DNA of 43,462 nt, from positions 1-43,462 of the forward strand of contig CAZJKT010000006.1 of the NCBI GenBank assembly GCA_964547015.1, read 5' to 3'. Source of the stretch: JAFGCN01 sp964547015 (GTDB lineage: Archaea > Aenigmatarchaeota > Aenigmatarchaeia > QMZS01). This document shows, piece after piece, positions 8,655 to 15,410 of the stretch (its first letter is position 1; every line of letters begins with the position of its first letter). The position numbers and the translations under genes are program-made. The notes below the pieces were generated by a model, which saw only the letters and a list, made by a program, of their open reading frames with translations, made no database searches and was not told where the DNA came from.

Positions 8655-10316
8655 TTAATCATGAATATAATACCCATATACATAGTCGGGCCTTACAACA
8701 TCAAGATACACGAAGCAAATCCTTTGCAACTGAATCCGTTCCTGGGGAGAAAGCTTAGTAATCTCCTTTTCCACAAGGCCCTTCATCAAAGTATTGTCGG
8801 GCTTTAGCACCTTCATTGTGACCGCATCTTTTGGAACCCATTGTATTTTCGGGTACGGAAGAACCTGTTTTCCCAAAAACTGAGCCTGTTTTCCCAGGCG
8901 CACATTATAAAGGCCTATAAGTCGCACAATCTTTCCGTTGTATTTTTGGAAATCTGACTTTGAAATAAAAAAGCTTCGGCCTAATTTTAATGTCCGTTCT
9001 CCTCTGTCCGGATAGTCGGGATGGAGAGGCAACTTCACTTCCTTGTCAGCAGGTGGATTTATCAGGGAAATCTCAACAGGATCTTCCACAAAAAAATACC
9101 TGTTTGCAAGGGGGTCGAGCATTTTTCGGTTGAAGCTTGATATATAGTCTTTGGATACCATCACATCCCTAATCTTTGGGCCAATTTCCTTTATTATCTC
9201 AACTAAAGCCTCCGGAAAATATCCTCTTCTTTGATACGACCTCACTGTTGCCAGCCTCACATCATCCCAGCCGGCATAAAGCCCGGAATCTATTCCGGAT
9301 TTTATTTTTGATTTGTGCATTTCAGTATCTGCTATGCTAAACTTTCCCTGAAGCTTTATTATAGGGTATTTCCACCGAAAATAACTGTATAAGTAAAGCT
9401 GCTTGTTTCGGGATAGAGCTAAGTCTGTGCCTCTTATAATATGCGTCACACCCATCAGATGGTCATCAATTGCTGATGCAAAATCCAGAAGCGGCCAGAC
9501 ATGCTTTCCCTTAACTAACGGGTGGTGGGGATCATCAATAATTCTGAAAGTCGGCCAATCCCTGACCGAAGGGTTTTTATCCTCAAGGTCTGTCTTTATT
9601 CTCGCCACAACATCACCCTCTTTAAATCCTCCGGTAAGCATTTTTTCCCATCTCTTTTTGTGTGTTGAGACCGACATATCTCTGCATGGGCAGGCTTTTC
9701 CTTTTTCGCGAAGCTTTTTGAATTCTTCCCTGTCACACGAGCAGATATATGCTTTGCCCATTTCGATAAGTTTCTGATAATGCTCGTAATAGATATCAAG
9801 CCGCTTTGAAGCGTGGTAAACTTTGTCGGGTTTTACCCCCAGCCACTCAAGGTCTTCCAATATCCAGCTGTAAGCCTCTTTCATTGGCTGTTTAGTTTTG
9901 GGGTCTGTATCATCGTATCTTAAAATGTATGTGCCGTTGTAAAGGTTTCGGTAAAGCCAGTTTACTACAGCCTGCCTTGCGTTTCCAAGATGCAAAGGCC
10001 CGTTCGGGTTTGGGGCAAATCTCACCACAAAGTCATATTTAACCTTAAGAAGAGGTATCATCTCTTTTTGGTCGGATTTTTGCTTTCTTATAGGCCCGCC
10101 CAGTGAATCCAGCTCTTTTTTCTGCTCGTCAACCTTAATCTTATTTATCTCTTCAACCAATTCCTCTATGCAGGTTTTTATCTCCTTTATGTCTTTTTTT
10201 AATTCAGGCTTTTCTATAAGTATTTTTCCAAGGACTGAGCCGGGATTGGCCTTTCCGTTGTATTTTATTGCGTTTGCAAGCGCATAACGCCTCAAGAATA
10301 ATTTATCAATGTCCAT
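8655..10316 (-). CDS. gltX: Glutamyl-tRNA synthetase, archaeal type
   Basis: Charges tRNA with glutamate; archaeal enzymes are often non-discriminating and also load tRNA-Gln for later amidation. The 553-residue protein has an N-terminal helical region, the class I HIGH-type motif in RFAPNPNGPLHLGNARQAV, the YDDTDP segment, GTDLALSRNKQLYLY, and the KMSKS-equivalent MHKSKIKSG followed by GWDDVRLATVRSY. The C-terminal half is the all-beta anticodon-binding region of the archaeal/eukaryotic branch. A TATA-like element lies 26 bases upstream of the ATG at 10316. The aIF5B gene lies upstream on the same strand, about 60 bases away. Confidence 0.95.
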   Translation of the reverse strand: MDIDKLFLRRYALANAIKYNGKANPGSVLGKILIEKPELKKDIKEIKTCIEELVEEINKIKVDEQKKELDSLGGPIRKQKSDQKEMIPLLKVKYDFVVRFAPNPNGPLHLGNARQAVVNWLYRNLYNGTYILRYDDTDPKTKQPMKEAYSWILEDLEWLGVKPDKVYHASKRLDIYYEHYQKLIEMGKAYICSCDREEFKKLREKGKACPCRDMSVSTHKKRWEKMLTGGFKEGDVVARIKTDLEDKNPSVRDWPTFRIIDDPHHPLVKGKHVWPLLDFASAIDDHLMGVTHIIRGTDLALSRNKQLYLYSYFRWKYPIIKLQGKFSIADTEMHKSKIKSGIDSGLYAGWDDVRLATVRSYQRRGYFPEALVEIIKEIGPKIRDVMVSKDYISSFNRKMLDPLANRYFFVEDPVEISLINPPADKEVKLPLHPDYPDRGERTLKLGRSFFISKSDFQKYNGKIVRLIGLYNVRLGKQAQFLGKQVLPYPKIQWVPKDAVTMKVLKPDNTLMKGLVEKEITKLSPQERIQLQRICFVYLDVVRPDYVYGYYIHD

Positions 10317-10336
10317 TATATATATTGCCTAAAAAT

Positions 10337-10348
10337 TTTATATATCGA
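10337..10348 (-). promoter_or_regulatory. TATA-like promoter element for gltX
   Basis: The minus strand reads GATATATAAAAT, centred about 26 bases before the gltX ATG at 10316, in the gap after the aIF5B stop. GltX therefore has its own promoter. Confidence 0.5.
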
Positions 10349-10379
10349 AATTTGTGTGTTTTGGGGCCTTTTGGGGAGC

Positions 10380-12089
10380 TTAACGGTATCCGAGTATCCG
10401 CCTTATTTCGTCAAGCAAATCCAAATCAGCTTTTTCATACCCCTTAAGTTCCCGATATTCTTCACGTGAAACAAATGTGAACATTGTGTCCCCTTCTTTT
10501 ATCTGCCGCCCAACAGAAACACCTGAAATTGAAACAGCCGCCCGGTCGTCTTTTTCAAGCAACTTTATAGATTCGCCTTCCTTTTGGATTTGGATAACTT
10601 CTCCCAGTATCTTTCCTTCCGGATTAATAAGCTTGCTTTTTTCCTCCAAAACACCTTCAAGCACATCAATACCAACAACAGCAGGGCCGCTCTGCCGAAA
10701 CACAAAACCCGGAATAATCCTGACTTTTGCAATCTTTTTCATTCGCCCCTCTTCTTCTTCCTTGAGCTGTTTTTGAAGGTTCTCCCTCCATTCTAAAAAA
10801 CCTTCGTAAAGCTTGTAAACTATATCCCCCTCAAAACACCTTATTTTCTTTGATATGTTTTGGTCCCGAAACGGGTTTTCAACGCCAAAACATATGATTG
10901 CCTTGTCTTCAGGGGGTGAGTTTTCAAGGAGCATAAAATCCTCTTTTGTGGGGGGGCCCACTTTTGCCCGCCTTATTTTTATGCCTTCAAACAGTTTTAT
11001 CAATGCTTCAAGGTTTCCGACAGTATGCGCCCGCAAAATTATGCCTTCTGTTCTGTCTTCAATTTCCCTTGACTTGCGCTCTTTTGTAAGTATTTTTATC
11101 AGCTCATTTTTTTCGGCCTCGTTTTCAATTTTATAAAAATTGGCGCCGGCTCCCGCAAGCTCAATATTTTTGCCGATTATTTTCACACCTGCAGAAGCGC
11201 AAACGCTGTCCGTCATCTGAAATTTTTTTTCTGCCCGAATATCCTGAAGTGAAGCCGGCTTTAATATTCCCCTTATTTTGACTTCAAACGGCTCTTGAGA
11301 TTCCACAAGAAGCCTGTCTCCGACCGAAATTGAGCCGTCATAAAGAACAATGTCCGCGTTATTACCAAGCTTATCCTCTTTTTTTACCTCAAGGATAACC
11401 CCTCGACCATGTTTTGAGACAACAAGGTTATTTGAGAGGAATTTTTGCGAAAGCCCTATGAGGACCGCAAAAAGGTTTAGCACGCCTTCGCCGGTGATCC
11501 CTGAGCAGGGTACCATTGCAACCTCTTGTGTAAAATCCTTTATCCTATAAAACAGTTCAGCGTTAAACCCATGCTCAGAAAACTCCCCTACCCGGGTATA
11601 CATTTTTTCCTCAAATTCCTGTTTTGCTGAATCGCTCTGGCCAGCAAAGTTTTTGATGAAGTCAATATTTTTAGCTTTCCAACCGGAAAGCCTGTCTATT
11701 TTAGTTAACGCAACCACAAATGGTGTTTTAAAACGTCTCAGGATTTCAAGGCTCTCTATAGTCTGGGGCTTAAGGCCTTCATTTATATCCACAATCAAAA
11801 CCGCAAGATCCGCAATCGCGCCGCCTTTCTCCCTCATTGAAGTAAATGCCAAGTGGCCGGGGGTGTCTATAAAAAGCAAGCCTGGAATTTTAATCTTATC
11901 TTTTATAGGACTGAGATATTCCTCAGCAAGCTCAAAAATAACCTCTATAGGTATATTTGTGGCTCCAATGTCCTGCGTAATTCCCCCCGCTTCTTTTTTT
12001 GCGACTCTTGTATCACGGATGTAATCTAACAAGGTGGTTTTTCCATGGTCAACATGGCCCAATATCGTTACAATAGGTTGCCTATACAT
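10380..12089 (-). CDS. infB: Translation initiation factor aIF5B (IF2 family GTPase)
   Basis: GTPase that promotes ribosomal subunit joining during initiation. The 569-residue protein starts with the G1 motif GHVDHGKTTLLDYIRDT, then the switch I region AGGITQDIGA, G3 DTPGHLAF and G4 LTKIDRLSGW. The later beta-barrel and C-terminal domains include GVENPFRDQN and the archaeal/eukaryotic-type KVRIIPGFVFRQSGPAVVG. The short N-terminus without the long bacterial extension is typical of the archaeal form. Its start at 12089 puts the G1 motif at residue 10. Confidence 0.95.
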   Translation of the reverse strand: MYRQPIVTILGHVDHGKTTLLDYIRDTRVAKKEAGGITQDIGATNIPIEVIFELAEEYLSPIKDKIKIPGLLFIDTPGHLAFTSMREKGGAIADLAVLIVDINEGLKPQTIESLEILRRFKTPFVVALTKIDRLSGWKAKNIDFIKNFAGQSDSAKQEFEEKMYTRVGEFSEHGFNAELFYRIKDFTQEVAMVPCSGITGEGVLNLFAVLIGLSQKFLSNNLVVSKHGRGVILEVKKEDKLGNNADIVLYDGSISVGDRLLVESQEPFEVKIRGILKPASLQDIRAEKKFQMTDSVCASAGVKIIGKNIELAGAGANFYKIENEAEKNELIKILTKERKSREIEDRTEGIILRAHTVGNLEALIKLFEGIKIRRAKVGPPTKEDFMLLENSPPEDKAIICFGVENPFRDQNISKKIRCFEGDIVYKLYEGFLEWRENLQKQLKEEEEGRMKKIAKVRIIPGFVFRQSGPAVVGIDVLEGVLEEKSKLINPEGKILGEVIQIQKEGESIKLLEKDDRAAVSISGVSVGRQIKEGDTMFTFVSREEYRELKGYEKADLDLLDEIRRILGYR

Positions 12090-12140
12090 ACTCCCTCAAT
12101 TATAACATGAATCTATATTTCAAATACCCACGCGGCCCCT

Positions 12141-12611
12141 CTACTGAAATACCGCGCAGTCAGGCGGAGGATAATAAAGCACGTCGCAAAGCCCGATATA
12201 TATTGATTCAATAGCCAGGTTATTTACCACAGTTTCGCCCCTAAAACTTTCAAGCCTCAGATATTTTTTTTCAGACGGAATTCTTTCAAGAATAGCCTGG
12301 CCTTTCATGTCGGATATAATGCCTTCAAGCTCCAAATTTCCGGGCGATCCTGTATAATGATAGGTTACTATAGTCCTGCCTGTATTTATAAGGTACGCCT
12401 TTTCTTCATCCAAAAGTTCGCCATGCACCCATGCTGAGCTAAATAGCGCTTCATAATCCTTGGGAGAATTGGCCTCATCTGAAGGCATCTGGTAGAAAAG
12501 GGCGGTCGCCACAATCCCAAACAGAAATATAAACCCCACAAAAAGTGAACCTCCTACAATCATTTTGCGCCGCAGTTCCTCCTTATTCTTGAAGAATCCT
12601 TTTCCTGCCAT
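12141..12611 (-). CDS. Single-pass membrane protein, unknown
   Basis: I do not recognise a family. The 156-residue protein has a short basic cytoplasmic N-terminus, one membrane helix (about residues 18-39, IVGGSLFVGFIFLFGIVATA) and an extracytoplasmic domain with beta-type alternation ending in two Cys (GLCDVLYYPPPDCAVFQ), which could form a disulfide. Upstream are an AT-rich TATA-like element near 12631-12645 and, further up, two TTCACGTGAA palindromes one helical turn apart. It may be regulated with, or simply lie beside, the replication-region repeats. Confidence 0.55.
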   Translation of the reverse strand: MAGKGFFKNKEELRRKMIVGGSLFVGFIFLFGIVATALFYQMPSDEANSPKDYEALFSSAWVHGELLDEEKAYLINTGRTIVTYHYTGSPGNLELEGIISDMKGQAILERIPSEKKYLRLESFRGETVVNNLAIESIYIGLCDVLYYPPPDCAVFQ

Positions 12612-12680
12612 AATTGTCCAAATATTTTATTAATTAGTTTGTGTGGTTTTATATTCATAGAATTCTATGTGAATTTGAGC

Positions 12681-12701
12681 TTCACGTGAACTTCACGTGA
12701 A
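12681..12701. promoter_or_regulatory. Pair of TTCACGTGAA palindromes, one helical turn apart
   Basis: Two perfect copies of TTCACGTGAA occupy 12681-12690 and 12692-12701, 11 bp apart. A further half site (TATGTGAATT) lies at 12667-12676. The arrangement is typical of cooperative binding by a dimeric DNA-binding protein. The sites are about 70-90 bases upstream of the membrane-protein ATG at 12611. The ten-base palindrome equals the core of bacterial parS sites. Confidence 0.7.
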
Positions 12702-12761
12702 CATTCAGACAATAGATTGGATATATAAAAGATTAATTTGATATGTCCGGGTTGTGTTTTT

Positions 12762-13043
12762 TCAGGGGCAATTGCAAAATATTTTGGCCGCAGGTATCTC
12801 ATCTCCAAATGCTTCCCTTAGCGCAGGATATTTTAAAAATGTTTCCTCTGGTGTGTTTTGAACAGCACAAGGACGGTTCGCGGAAAGCCATTTAGAGCAC
12901 TCAGCCCGCAAATCGTTTTCAGTATATATTGTGTCTTTTGCCCCCCACCATACCTTATATATTATTCCCCCAACAATAAGAAAAGCCACAAGCATAACCA
13001 GAATACCTATTACAAATTCCTTATCCGTTGCCAAGCCGCGCAT
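12762..13043 (-). CDS. Small single-pass membrane protein, Cys-containing
   Basis: A 93-residue protein with a short N-terminal segment (MRGLATDKEF), one long hydrophobic helix (about residues 11-29, VIGILVMLVAFLIVGGIIYKV) and a polar external domain with four Cys (ECSKWL, RPCAV, and the terminal CNCP). The N-terminal layout recalls pilin-like or archaellin-like proteins, but no clear processing site was identified. A TATA-like element (AATTTATAGG on the minus strand) lies about 26 bases upstream. Function is unknown. Confidence 0.55.
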   Translation of the reverse strand: MRGLATDKEFVIGILVMLVAFLIVGGIIYKVWWGAKDTIYTENDLRAECSKWLSANRPCAVQNTPEETFLKYPALREAFGDEIPAAKIFCNCP

Positions 13044-13208
13044 AAAAAATATATAATTTATTCCTATAAATTGGCTTAATTATTACATTGTTATATATTG
13101 GATTGTTGTGTGAGGGTTGATATTGATTTGTCGACAATAGGCGATATTTAGGATATTGGGGTGTTTTTGTAGTTGTAAAAAGCAATTATACTATCCCGCA
13201 ATGCTTGT

Positions 13209-13225
13209 ATGGAACACTGTTCCAT
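13209..13225. promoter_or_regulatory. Perfect 17-bp palindrome upstream of the winged-helix gene
   Basis: ATGGAACACTGTTCCAT is a perfect inverted repeat around one central base, about 55-70 bases before the ATG at 13280 and upstream of its TATA-like box. It is a good candidate operator, possibly for autoregulation. Confidence 0.55.
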
Positions 13226-13228
13226 TTC

Positions 13229-13253
13229 AAAAAACCAGGTTTTTTATAATATA
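13229..13253 (+). promoter_or_regulatory. Second palindrome overlapping a TATA-like box
   Basis: AAAAAACCAGGTTTTTT (13229-13245) is a perfect inverted repeat whose right arm runs into TTTTTATAATATAC, the TATA-like box about 30 bases before the ATG at 13280. A protein bound here would block TBP/TFB binding. Confidence 0.45.
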
Positions 13254-13279
13254 CTGCTAAAAAGCTGAGTAAATATTAT

Positions 13280-13573
13280 ATGGCGCAGCCAAAACAGCTC
13301 CGGCTAAATAAAATCATTAAATGCCTATCTGCCCACCCTGATGGCATGTGGCTGAGGCAATTGGGGGCTGAAACAAAAATACCCCCCGCAACAATACACC
13401 GGTATCTTGAGCGCGAATTAAAGGATGTAATCGAAAATATAGGGGTTAAGGACGGCAAAGGAAATTATTTCGGCCTAAGAATTATTCGCCTAAAGCCTTC
13501 TGTGCAGTCTATTGTGGAAAGGGAAGGACCGGACAAAGTTTATAAATTTCTTAAGCTATCTAAACAGTTATAG
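13280..13573 (+). CDS. Small winged-helix DNA-binding protein
   Basis: A 97-residue protein that is almost entirely one winged helix-turn-helix: helices in LRLNKIIKCLSAHPDGMWLRQLGAETKIPPATIHRYLERELKDVI with a clear turn-recognition helix pair (LGAETKIPPATIHRYL), then a wing-like hairpin (GVKDGKGNYFGLRIIRLK) and a short C-terminal helix. It resembles archaeal transcriptional regulators with no effector domain. Two perfect palindromes precede it, and a TTCACGTGAA site follows its stop by four bases, so it could bind either type of site. No partner is fused to it. It may be a regulator, an origin-binding or a segregation accessory protein; the sequence does not say which. Confidence 0.7.
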   Translation: MAQPKQLRLNKIIKCLSAHPDGMWLRQLGAETKIPPATIHRYLERELKDVIENIGVKDGKGNYFGLRIIRLKPSVQSIVEREGPDKVYKFLKLSKQL

Positions 13574-13577
13574 TTGG

Positions 13578-13592
13578 TTCACGTGAAGTTCA
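13578..13592. promoter_or_regulatory. TTCACGTGAA site with extra half site
   Basis: TTCACGTGAA at 13578-13587 is followed at once by the half site GTTCA, giving the same three-half-site module found in the tandem repeats and at 12681-12701. Confidence 0.6.
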
Positions 13593-13635
13593 TATCCGAA
13601 TATATCTAATAGGACATTCGTGTATTGGCTAATAT

Positions 13636-13852
13636 CGGCTATGTGAAGTTCAGGTGAACAACAGTANNNNNNNNNNNNNNNNNNNNNNNNNNNNNNNNNN
13701 NNNNNNNNNNNNNNNNNNNNNNNNNNNNNNNNNNNNNNNNNNNNNNNNNNNNNNNNNNNNNNNNNNCAGCTATGTGAAGTTCAGGTGAACAACAGTACAG
13801 CTATGTGAAGTTCAGGTGAACAACAGTACAGCTATGTGAAGTTCAGGTGAAC
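13636..13852 (+). repeat. 31-bp tandem repeats (iteron-like), interrupted by the assembly gap
   Basis: A full 31-bp unit lies at 13636-13666, directly before the Ns, and two more at 13767-13797 and 13798-13828, with a truncated third at 13829-13852. Each carries GTGAAGTTCAGGTGAAC: a half site GTGAA followed by the near-palindrome GTTCAGGTGAAC. The gap begins and ends exactly at unit boundaries, so the real array is probably longer and collapsed in assembly. It lies just upstream of the AAA ATPase promoter. Confidence 0.9.
13667..13766. other. Assembly gap of 100 Ns
   Basis: Exactly 100 Ns, the usual placeholder for a scaffold join of unknown length. Both edges fall in the 31-bp tandem array, so missing sequence is most simply more repeat units, though a larger insertion cannot be excluded. 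Confidence 0.98.
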
Positions 13853-13855
13853 TTG

Positions 13856-13905
13856 ACATATTTAAACATATGAGACAGATATTATTATATAATGTTCACG
13901 TGAAC
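13856..13905 (+). promoter_or_regulatory. Promoter of the AAA ATPase gene with overlapping palindrome
   Basis: Two TATA-like elements are visible, ATATTTAAAC near 13857-13866 and TTATTATATAAT near 13881-13892. The perfect palindrome GTTCACGTGAAC at 13894-13905 falls between them and the ATG at 13924, over the expected transcription start. A protein bound there would be expected to repress the ATPase gene. Confidence 0.55.
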
Positions 13906-13923
13906 TTTATAGCAGATTTTATA

Positions 13924-14991
13924 ATGGAAGGGCAAACCGAAAGGGAGCAATACAGGGCTTGGCTGAGGAAGCAAAACCTCAAAAGAACACCCTTCACTTT
14001 AGAAATAAATCCTATCTTAAGAGTTGGCTATGAAAATCAAATATCTGCCTTACTTAGAAATATAGACCAAAAGCAAAAAATAATTGTTCTTTTGGGCCCT
14101 ACAGGCAGCGGCAAAACATCCCTAATAAATGACCTTTGCGGCAAAGAAAAAAATTTCTTTTTTATGGCAAAACCACCCCGGGAGACCGCCGAGCTGATAG
14201 AACTCCCAAAATATCTTTCCCGAAATATCCCTATTTCGACGCGAATTTTCACTAAAAAGCCCAAAAATATCCAGAATTTGCCCACCTATTTAAATAAAGT
14301 GCTTTCAGAACATAGTATTTTATTTATAGATGAAGCCCATGAAGCAAGTATTGAGGTTTTAGAGTGGTTTAGGGTAATATCCGACCAGGTCCAAAATCTC
14401 ACACTTGTTTTCTCTGCGCTTCCTTTATTTGAAGATTTATTGACACAAAACCTTGAAACGCTCAAAAAAAGAGTAACTGAAAAAATAGAGCTTTCTGCTC
14501 TTTCTTTCGAAGAAACCCGCAATCTGATAAAAAAAAGAATAGAATACGCCGGAGGGAAGGATATCCACCCATTCACCCGGGACTCAGTGCAATATATTTA
14601 CCAGCGAACAGGCGGCTTTCCAAGAGACATTATAACTATGTGTAATGCGCTGATAAACACAGCAGCGCAAAAAAATCAACCTTATATTGACCACAGCCAA
14701 ATGGCTGAAGAAGAGATATTACCTAAGAAAAACGCGGATTTGGATAAATTAAGAGGCCTTCCGGATAAGCAAAAACAAGTTATAGACTTACTGCTCGACA
14801 AAGAGCCTTTATCGCCAACAGAAATGATAAAACACATGAATGACTACCCTTCTGAAAAGCATGCTCTAAGAGCGGTGAACAATCTCTTAAAAAGAATGCT
14901 TGATGAGGGTTATATTGAGAGAGATAAAACAGGAAAAACATTTGAATATATATTAAGCCCATCAACAAGAACCAAATTAATAAGGGCTTAA
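13924..14991 (+). CDS. AAA ATPase with C-terminal winged helix (ExeA/TniB-like)
   Basis: A 355-residue P-loop ATPase. Walker A is GPTGSGKT (residues 58-65), Walker B is ILFIDEAHE with Asp136 and Glu137, and TGGFPRDIITMCNAL is the sensor-2-like segment seen in ExeA/GspA and TniB-type ATPases. The C-terminal 80 residues (LPDKQKQVIDLLLDKEPLSP onward) form a predicted winged helix. This domain plan parallels Orc1/Cdc6, but motif details are closer to ExeA-like proteins. The frame is open back to 13870, yet that ATG sits immediately after a TATA box, so 13924 is preferred. The upstream iteron-like array and palindrome suggest the protein or its neighbour binds them; this is inference. Confidence 0.75.
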   Translation: MEGQTEREQYRAWLRKQNLKRTPFTLEINPILRVGYENQISALLRNIDQKQKIIVLLGPTGSGKTSLINDLCGKEKNFFFMAKPPRETAELIELPKYLSRNIPISTRIFTKKPKNIQNLPTYLNKVLSEHSILFIDEAHEASIEVLEWFRVISDQVQNLTLVFSALPLFEDLLTQNLETLKKRVTEKIELSALSFEETRNLIKKRIEYAGGKDIHPFTRDSVQYIYQRTGGFPRDIITMCNALINTAAQKNQPYIDHSQMAEEEILPKKNADLDKLRGLPDKQKQVIDLLLDKEPLSPTEMIKHMNDYPSEKHALRAVNNLLKRMLDEGYIERDKTGKTFEYILSPSTRTKLIRA

Positions 14992-15121
14992 AAAGAATAC
15001 CTATTTAGAAAGATAGACAATTCTTATTTAGAAAGACAGATTATCATATCTTAAAATAGTAGGTGGTTTTAGATAAATATAAATTTTAATTAAGGCTTAC
15101 TGATTATTTATTGTTTAACTG

Positions 15122-15145
15122 CCACCCCCCTATTTCATATGGAAA
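15122..15145 (-). promoter_or_regulatory. ORB-like initiator box, left
   Basis: On the minus strand TTTCCATATGAAATAGGGGG (continuing with one more G and TGG) has the ORB plan of a short dyad (TTTC/GAAA) followed by a G-run. It matches the right box in inverted orientation. Confidence 0.65.
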
Positions 15146-15302
15146 ATTTAGAAAGATTTTTTGCTGTTTTTTATTTAGTTGATAATCTATAACCTATTCT
15201 ATAGTCCCCAAAACCTCGTTTTATAAAAAATACATAATTTTAAGGCTGTTTGTGTATATTACTATGTTATATTAGCTTTTATAAATAGATATATTATATA
15301 TA

Positions 15303-15330
15303 CCTCCATAGGAAATTAGGGGGGGTGAGG
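15303..15330 (+). promoter_or_regulatory. ORB-like initiator box, right
   Basis: CTCCATAGGAAATTAGGGGG, continuing as a seven-G run and TGAGG, shares TCCATA-x-GAAAT and the G-run plus TG with the left box. The dyad is TCC-ATA-GGA. Confidence 0.65.
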
Positions 15331-15380
15331 TATGGATAATAAAGACATTATATGACGAGAAATAGGTTAGCGGACAGATA

Positions 15381-15390
15381 AGTATATATG
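15381..15390 (+). promoter_or_regulatory. TATA-like promoter element for orc1/cdc6
   Basis: AGTATATATG is centred about 26 bases before the ATG at 15411, the expected archaeal spacing for a near-leaderless mRNA. Confidence 0.55.
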
Positions 15391-15403
15391 TTTCCAAAGG
15401 AAA
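15391..15403. promoter_or_regulatory. ORB-like dyad overlapping the orc1 transcription start
   Basis: TTTCCAAAGGAAA is a perfect inverted repeat between the TATA box and the orc1 ATG. It resembles the dyads of the two ORB-like boxes but is followed only by TATAGG, not a long G-run. It suggests that Orc1/Cdc6 represses its own gene. Confidence 0.5.
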
Positions 15404-15410
15404 TATAGGT

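Larger units (their letters stand above)
14992..15410. other. Candidate chromosomal replication origin (oriC)
   Basis: A 419-base gene-free, strongly AT-rich region directly upstream of orc1/cdc6. Two ORB-like boxes in opposite orientation (15122-15145 and 15303-15330) enclose about 155 bases of very AT-rich DNA suitable for duplex unwinding, with their G-runs pointing outward. To the left are three copies of TTTAGAAAGA (near 15004, 15028 and 15147). This is the layout of known archaeal origins, in which the initiator gene adjoins its own ORB sites. It was not tested functionally or by GC skew. Confidence 0.75.

Noticed and set aside
13636..13852. CRISPR array
   Set aside because: The repeats are directly contiguous 31-bp units without spacers, and no cas gene is in the window.
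13870..13923. Start of the AAA ATPase at 13870
   Set aside because: That ATG lies within a few bases of a TATA-like box, upstream of any transcript it would produce; 13924 is more plausible.
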